Positions 59,774 through 64,000 of a DNA stretch of 64,000 nucleotides are shown here, piece by piece. The stretch is from assembly GCF_036906915.1 (NCBI RefSeq), contig NZ_JBAKHX010000028.1, forward strand, positions 1-64,000, in the 5' to 3' direction. The number at the start of each line of letters is the position of its first letter. Within the stretch, counting starts at the first letter, position 1. The translations under genes and the position numbers were made by a program. The notes under the pieces were generated by a model that worked only from the letters and a program-made list of their open reading frames with translations, made no database searches and was not told the origin of the DNA. Origin of the DNA: Phytohabitans sp036906915 (GTDB lineage Bacteria > Actinomycetota > Actinomycetes > Mycobacteriales > Micromonosporaceae).

Positions 59774-60757
59774 ATGACGGAGCTTTCTGCGCGGCTGGAG
59801 ACCGCTGGGCGGCTGCTCAAACTGCTGTCACTGCTACAGACCCCGCGTGAGTGGCCGGGCGGCGAGCTGGCCGAGCGCCTGGAGGTGAGCCTGCGCACAG
59901 TGCGGCGGGACGTGGAACGGCTGCGCGAGCTCGGATACCCGGTGCGGGCCACGATGGGCGCGATCGGCGGGTACCGCCTGGTGGCGGGCGCGGCGATGCC
60001 GCCGCTGCTGCTGGATGACGAGGAGGCGGTGGCGATCGCGGTGGGCCTGCGAGCCGGCGCCGCCCAGGCCGTCGCCGGCATCGAGGAGGCCTCGGTACGC
60101 GCCCTGGCGAAGCTGGAGCAGGTGCTGCCGTCGCGGCTGCGGCAGCGGGTCGGGGCGCTCGGTGCCGCGACCGAGCCGATGCTGGCGTGGGAGCGGCCCA
60201 CCGTCGCCCCGGAGACGCTGACCACGGTGGCGGGGGCGATCACCGGTCACGAGCGGCTGCGGTTCGGGTACCGGTCGCACGACGGCACCGCCAGCGACCG
60301 GCTCGTCGAGCCGCACCGCCTGGTGTCGGCGGGCCGCCGCTGGTACCTGGTCGCCTACGACTGTGAGCGCGGCGACTGGCGGACGTTCCGGATGGACCGG
60401 GTGTCCGGCCCGGCCCGCACCGGGGTGCGGGTGCCGCCCCGGCAGCTGCCCGCCGACGACGCGGCCACGTTCGTCACCCAGCAGCTGTCGGCGCTGGCCC
60501 GCACGTACCGGGCGGTGGTGACGTTGCACGCGCCGGCCGCTCAGGTGGCGGGCCGGGTCGGCGACGGGCCCGGCGACGTCGAGCCGATCGACGACAACTC
60601 GTGTCTGGTGCGCAGCCACACCGACACCCTGGAGTGGCTGGCGGTGCGCCTGGCGACGCTGGGCTGCGACTTCGAGGTCCACGAGCCGCCCGAGCTCGCC
60701 GAGTACCTGCGGGCACTCGGCGAGCGGGTGACGCGGGCGGTCACCGCAGCTTCGTGA
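59774..60757 (+). CDS. YafY/WYL-domain regulator
   Basis: 327 residues from ATG 59774. The HTH is LAERLEVSLRTVRRDVERLR, the WYL domain is AGRRWYLVAYDCERGDWRTF, and the C-terminal WCX-type region ends PELAEYLRALGERV. It senses a ligand and controls a nearby gene; the adjacent divergent gene is only an epoxide-hydrolase relic, so its present target is unclear. Confidence 0.88.
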   Translation: MTELSARLETAGRLLKLLSLLQTPREWPGGELAERLEVSLRTVRRDVERLRELGYPVRATMGAIGGYRLVAGAAMPPLLLDDEEAVAIAVGLRAGAAQAVAGIEEASVRALAKLEQVLPSRLRQRVGALGAATEPMLAWERPTVAPETLTTVAGAITGHERLRFGYRSHDGTASDRLVEPHRLVSAGRRWYLVAYDCERGDWRTFRMDRVSGPARTGVRVPPRQLPADDAATFVTQQLSALARTYRAVVTLHAPAAQVAGRVGDGPGDVEPIDDNSCLVRSHTDTLEWLAVRLATLGCDFEVHEPPELAEYLRALGERVTRAVTAAS

Positions 60758-60865
60758 CCAGGCGGCCCTCGATCGGTTCGACGGCGACGTGGTCCCACGG
60801 GAGACTTTGGACGTCCAGCGCGCCTCCACCGGTCCGCGCCGCCGCCGGCCTAGTATTCGGCGTCG

Positions 60866-61984
60866 ATGGACACCATGGCCGCCGCTGAGACCCGACCGTG
60901 CGCCAACTGCGGGCGGCCGGTCCCGCAGCGGGCCGCCGCCGGGCGCCCGTACCGCTACTGCCGCGACAACGACGGCGCCTGCCAGAAGGCGTCCCGCAAC
61001 GTGCGGATGCGCCAGCGCAACGCCCCGGGCCTGGCTGGCCAGGTGGCCCGCGCCTGGGAGGTCGTCGACCGCCTCGACCAGGTCGTCGAGACCCTCGGTG
61101 AGGCGTTGCACGCCGAACTGTCCCCGGATGGCGTGGAGCGGCAGGTCGCCGAGATCCGCGCCGAGGCCGCCGCCCAGGTCGCCGACGTGCGCGCGGAGGC
61201 GGCCGCCCAGGTCGCCGCCGCGCAGAACGAGCGCGACGAGGCCCGGCAGCAGGCGCGGGCCGCCGAGGTGGCGCTCGCCCAGGCGCGGCAGGTGGCTGAC
61301 GAAGCGGTACGCGAAAAGGTGGCCGCCCAGGGCGATGCCGCACGGTCGGCGCAGGCCGCCGCGCGATCAGCCGAACTCGCCGAGGCGGCCGAGGCGGCCC
61401 GCGACGAGGCGCACCGCGCGGCCACCGCCGCCGACGCGCTGCGCCACCAGTCCGACCGCGACCGTGACGAGGCCCGCCGGGAGGCGCAGGCGCTGCGTCA
61501 GGAACGCGACACCGCCCACCGGGAGCTGGCCGAGGCCCGCCGCGACCGGGACACCGCCCGCGCCGACGCCGACCGCGCCACCCGGTCCGCGACCGAGTCG
61601 CAGGCGCAGGCGGAACGGTTCCGCGCGGAGGCGGGCACCGCCGCTGACCAGGCCCGCACGGCCCGGTCGCAGGCCGAGGCCGCCGGCGCGGCGGCCTCCG
61701 ACGCCCGCGCCCAGCTGGCCGCCGCCGACACCGACCGGGAACAGCTGCGGGCCCAGCTACGGGCCGCGCACGAGGCCGCGGCCGCCGCCGAGGGCCGGCT
61801 GGCGGAGCTGACCGTACGCCTGGCCGCCGCCGACGCCGACCGGGACGCCGCGCAGGCCCGCGCAGCGCAACTGTCCACCCAGGTCAGCGACCTGGCCGCC
61901 GCTTTGGCGAACCTGCGCCCGGCGCCCGCCCCGCCCGTACCTCAAAACGGACAAGAGGCCACGAACGCCGCCCACGGTCGATGA
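60866..61984 (+). CDS. zinc-ribbon protein with long alanine-rich coiled coil
   Basis: 372 residues. Residues 12-52 hold four cysteines (CANCGRPVPQ...YCRDNDGACQK) like a small zinc site, followed by RMRQRNAPGLAGQ. From about residue 60 to 345 is one continuous Ala/Arg/Glu-rich heptad coiled coil (EIRAEAAAQVADVRAEAAAQ and similar), ending in a Pro-rich tail. The layout recalls KfrA-type plasmid or replicon-associated proteins, but here the DNA-binding head would be the zinc site. Function unknown. It precedes rbpA by about 130 bp. Confidence 0.75.
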   Translation: MDTMAAAETRPCANCGRPVPQRAAAGRPYRYCRDNDGACQKASRNVRMRQRNAPGLAGQVARAWEVVDRLDQVVETLGEALHAELSPDGVERQVAEIRAEAAAQVADVRAEAAAQVAAAQNERDEARQQARAAEVALAQARQVADEAVREKVAAQGDAARSAQAAARSAELAEAAEAARDEAHRAATAADALRHQSDRDRDEARREAQALRQERDTAHRELAEARRDRDTARADADRATRSATESQAQAERFRAEAGTAADQARTARSQAEAAGAAASDARAQLAAADTDREQLRAQLRAAHEAAAAAEGRLAELTVRLAAADADRDAAQARAAQLSTQVSDLAAALANLRPAPAPPVPQNGQEATNAAHGR

Positions 61985-62115
61985 CGAGATCCAACTCCGG
62001 CTACTCTCGAATTGTCACCATGCCGAATCAGACCCGGGGCCGGTCGGGAATCGCCTGACCGACCTCTGTCGTTACATCCAGCAGACCAGCACCACAACCG
62101 AGGGGAAAGCCGATC

Positions 62116-62454
62116 ATGGGCGAGCGCATGCTGCGCGGGAGCCGTCTGGGAGCAGTCAGCTACGAGTCCGACCGCAACACCGAGCTGGCCCCGCGACAGA
62201 CCCGCGAGTACCTCTGCGCCAAGGGTCACCGGTTCGAGGTGCCCTTCGCCGTCGACGCCGAGGTCCCGACGACCTGGGAGTGCAAGTTCGACGGCAGCGT
62301 CGCGCGCTTGGTCGACGGCAACGAGCCTGAGCAGAAGAAGGCCAAGCCCCCGCGCACGCACTGGGACATGCTTCTGGAGCGCCGTTCGATCGCCGAGCTG
62401 GAAGACATCCTCGCCGAGCGGCTCCAAGAGGTACGCAACCGGCGCGGTCGCTAG
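62116..62454 (+). CDS. rbpA: RNA polymerase-binding protein RbpA
   Basis: 112 residues. Actinobacterial RbpA: N-terminal GERMLRGSRLGAVSYESDRN, the core with Zn-like YLCAKGHRF...WECKFDG and the sigma-interacting tail THWDMLLERRSIAELEDILA. It binds RNA polymerase holoenzyme and stabilises promoter opening. RBS GAGGGGAAAG precedes ATG 62116. In Mycobacterium tuberculosis rbpA (Rv2050) also lies next to ppm1 and fxsA, so this is conserved synteny. Its end faces fxsA across a strong hairpin terminator. Confidence 0.96.
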   Translation: MGERMLRGSRLGAVSYESDRNTELAPRQTREYLCAKGHRFEVPFAVDAEVPTTWECKFDGSVARLVDGNEPEQKKAKPPRTHWDMLLERRSIAELEDILAERLQEVRNRRGR

Positions 62455-62477
62455 ACCCGACCCGCGCACACCGACGA

Positions 62478-62506
62478 AAACGCCCCCGTTGTCGACGGGG
62501 GCGTTT
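62478..62506. terminator. bidirectional intrinsic terminator
   Basis: AAACGCCCCCG (62478-62488) and CGGGGGCGTTT (62496-62506) form an 11-bp perfect stem with a 7-nt loop and T/A edges, between the convergent stops of rbpA and fxsA. Confidence 0.9.
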
Positions 62507-62513
62507 CGTATGT

Positions 62514-62981
62514 CTAGACGATCTCGCCCTCGATGGGGGTGTCGCGCTCGGGACTGCCCTGGTGCACCTTGACCTTGCGGGGGCCGAACAGGTCACCGGC
62601 CACCATCGCGGACACCCGCTTCTCGGCCCAGCGTTGCGTGCCGCGGCGCGCCAGCGCCCGTACCGGCGGGATCACCAGCAGCAGCCCGGCCACCCCGGTG
62701 ACGAAGCCGGGCACCGTCAACAGGACGCCGGCCAGCAACCCGACCAGGCCGTCGGTGCCCCGCTCACCGGGCGGCTGCCCGGCGTTGGCGGCGGCGACGA
62801 ACCCGCGCCACGCGCGCATGCCCTCCCGGCGCAGCAGGGAAGCGCCGAGCACCGACAGGGCCGCGACGGCCAGCAGCGTCCAGCCGAAGCCGATCCACCG
62901 GGACATCAGCACGAACGCGGCGATCTCCAGGATCGCCGTCAACGCCAGGAGCAACGGGGTGAGTGCGAGCGAACGCCTCAT
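62514..62981 (-). CDS. fxsA: FxsA-family membrane protein
   Basis: 155 residues from ATG 62981. Membrane helices around LLLALTAILEIAAFVLMSRW and GFGWTLLAVAALSVLGASLL, then LVGLLAGVLLTVPGFVTGVA. FxsA proteins modulate phage exclusion in enterics; the actinobacterial role is unknown. Its start overlaps the stop of the polyprenol-phosphate mannosyltransferase gene (ATGA), so it is the last gene of a lnt-ppm-fxsA operon. Confidence 0.9.
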   Translation of the reverse strand: MRRSLALTPLLLALTAILEIAAFVLMSRWIGFGWTLLAVAALSVLGASLLRREGMRAWRGFVAAANAGQPPGERGTDGLVGLLAGVLLTVPGFVTGVAGLLLVIPPVRALARRGTQRWAEKRVSAMVAGDLFGPRKVKVHQGSPERDTPIEGEIV

Positions 62982-63739
62982 CTGTCCAGCATGACACGGC
63001 GCAGCGACGTGGTGCGTGCCCGTAGTCCCCAGCCGGCGACCCGCACCAGCGCCTCACCGACGATGGCGGGGCTCATCTTGCTGGCGCCGCGTTCGCGTTC
63101 GACGAAAGTGATCGGCACTTCGACCACGCGCAGCCCTTCCCGTACCGCGCGCCACGCCAGGTCGACCTGGAAGCAGTACCCCTGCGACGAGACCGAACCC
63201 GCGTCGATCTTGTCGAGGACGGCCAGCCGGTACGCCCGGTAGCCGCCGGTGGCGTCGCGTATCGGGATACCCAGCATCAGCCGCGTGTACAGGTTGCCGC
63301 CGCGGGACAGCAGCAGCCGGTGCGCGGGCCAGTTCTTCACGCTGCCGCCCTCGACCCAGCGCGAGCCGAGGACCGCGTCGGCCTCGCGCAGCGCGTCGAG
63401 CAGCCGGGGCAGTTCCTCGGGTGCGTGGGAGCCGTCGGCGTCCATCTCCACGACGGCGTCGTACCCGTGCTCGCGCGCCCACGCGAACCCGGCCACGTAC
63501 GCCGCGCCCAGGCCCTGCTTGCCGGGCCGGTGCAGCACGTGGACGCGCGGGTCGTCGGCGGCGAGCCGGTCGGCGAGGGCGCCGGTGCCGTCGGGGCTGT
63601 TGTCGTCGGCGACCAGCACGTCGACGCACGGCACGGCGCGGCGGAGCCGGTCGGTGATGACGCCCAGGTTGTCGGCCTCGTTGTAGGTGGGGATGACGAC
63701 GAGGACCCGGCCCACGCCGGGGTAGCCGGCCTCAGCCAC
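62978..63739 (-). CDS. ppm: polyprenol monophosphomannose synthase (Ppm1-type)
   Basis: 253 residues from GTG 63739. GT2 family: VLVVIPTYNEADNLGVITDR, VDVLVADDNSPDGTGALADR (first Asp pair), DAVVEMDADGSHAPEELPRL (DXD) and the late SQGYCFQVDLAWRA. It transfers mannose from GDP-mannose to polyprenyl phosphate for glycolipid or lipoprotein mannosylation. In mycobacteria this domain is fused to Lnt in one protein; here they are separate genes that overlap by 8 bp. Confidence 0.93.
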   Translation of the reverse strand: MAEAGYPGVGRVLVVIPTYNEADNLGVITDRLRRAVPCVDVLVADDNSPDGTGALADRLAADDPRVHVLHRPGKQGLGAAYVAGFAWAREHGYDAVVEMDADGSHAPEELPRLLDALREADAVLGSRWVEGGSVKNWPAHRLLLSRGGNLYTRLMLGIPIRDATGGYRAYRLAVLDKIDAGSVSSQGYCFQVDLAWRAVREGLRVVEVPITFVERERGASKMSPAIVGEALVRVAGWGLRARTTSLRRVMLDR

Positions 63740-64000
63740 GGACCCGCAGCCGCACGGCCCCGCCGACGACACCCAAGAACAGCACCACCAGCAGCACCTC
63801 CGGCCAGTACCCCAGCCGGGTGGCCAGCGTGCGCGCACCGGATGGCGCCAACTCCCTGACCACGACCTCCTGGGTATTGAAGTCCGTCGCATCGTAGACG
63901 GTGCCGTGGGCGTCGACGAAACCAGACACCCCGACGGTGGAGGCCATCAGCGCCGACCGGCCGTGCTCGACGGCCCGCAGCCGCACCATCGCCAGTTGCT
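63732..64000 (-). CDS. lnt: apolipoprotein N-acyltransferase, C-terminal part (cut by window)
   Basis: The minus-strand frame is open from the window edge to TGA 63732. The visible end LAMVRLRAVEHGRSALMAST, VGVSGFVDAHGTV and a last membrane helix (WPEVLLVVLFLGVVGGAVRL) match the nitrilase-fold end of Lnt, which acylates the N-terminus of lipoproteins. It overlaps the ppm gene start. N-terminal membrane part and catalytic residues lie outside the window. Confidence 0.85.
   Translation of the reverse strand, partial: QLAMVRLRAVEHGRSALMASTVGVSGFVDAHGTVYDATDFNTQEVVVRELAPSGARTLATRLGYWPEVLLVVLFLGVVGGAVRLRVRG

Noticed and set aside
1..64000. CRISPR array, rRNA or biosynthetic PKS/NRPS cluster
   Set aside because: No spaced direct repeats, rRNA-like stretches or megasynthase motifs were seen.

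Overview
This is very GC-rich DNA with dense genes, many GTG starts and many 4-nt ATGA/GTGA overlaps. It comes from an actinomycete chromosome: it carries rbpA, a split lnt/ppm pair next to fxsA, mycothiol-type and F420-type enzyme families, a SARP/AfsR regulator and a dynamin/Hsp70 locus. The gene set would fit Micromonosporaceae or a related filamentous actinomycete, but the sequence alone does not settle the family.

Layout. 1-7.0 kb: a STAND-type ATPase regulator (cut by the window edge) diverges from two overlapping dynamin-like GTPases and a very acidic protein; a membrane-anchored Hsp70 lacking a substrate-binding domain converges on them. This resembles the mycobacterial iniR/iniBAC locus. 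7.2-15.4 kb: chromosomal genes (glycerophosphodiesterase, MFS carrier, AidB-like flavoprotein, serine hydrolase, tyrosine recombinase, VOC protein) and a WYL regulator fused in frame to an F420-type nitroreductase. 15.4-27.0 kb: regulators paired with enzymes, mixed with gene relics (immunity protein, sigma factor, carboxymuconolactone decarboxylase, BNR protein, dihydrofolate-reductase-like).

27.06-33.93 kb: an apparently intact Tn3-family transposon with 38-bp inverted ends, transposase, serine resolvase and two divergent cargo genes: a double-MerR (TioE-like) regulator and an erythromycin-esterase-like enzyme with a C-terminal DUF6194-like domain. 33.9-42.7 kb: fragments of several other Tn3 transposases, an orphan 38-bp Tn3 end and a frameshifted tyrosine recombinase, interleaved with small regulator/enzyme units (aldo-keto reductase/MerR, NmrA/HxlR, a two-component system, PAP2 phosphatase).

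42.7-50.4 kb: redox and regulator pairs, including an ECF41-type sigma factor with an FAD oxidoreductase, an SDR and an epimerase nearby, then a MarR/epimerase divergent unit with repeated operator-like sites. 50.4-57.3 kb: a DUF2207 membrane protein, an ABC exporter (FtsX-type permease plus LolD-type ATPase) and a divergent histidine kinase/response regulator pair that may control it. 57.3-64 kb: small metabolic genes, beta-carbonic anhydrase, a YafY/WYL regulator beside an epoxide-hydrolase relic, a zinc-ribbon coiled-coil protein, rbpA with a strong terminator, and the opposing lnt-ppm-fxsA operon.

No rRNA, tRNA or CRISPR array was seen. Family names come from recognised motifs and remembered family features; no database search was run.
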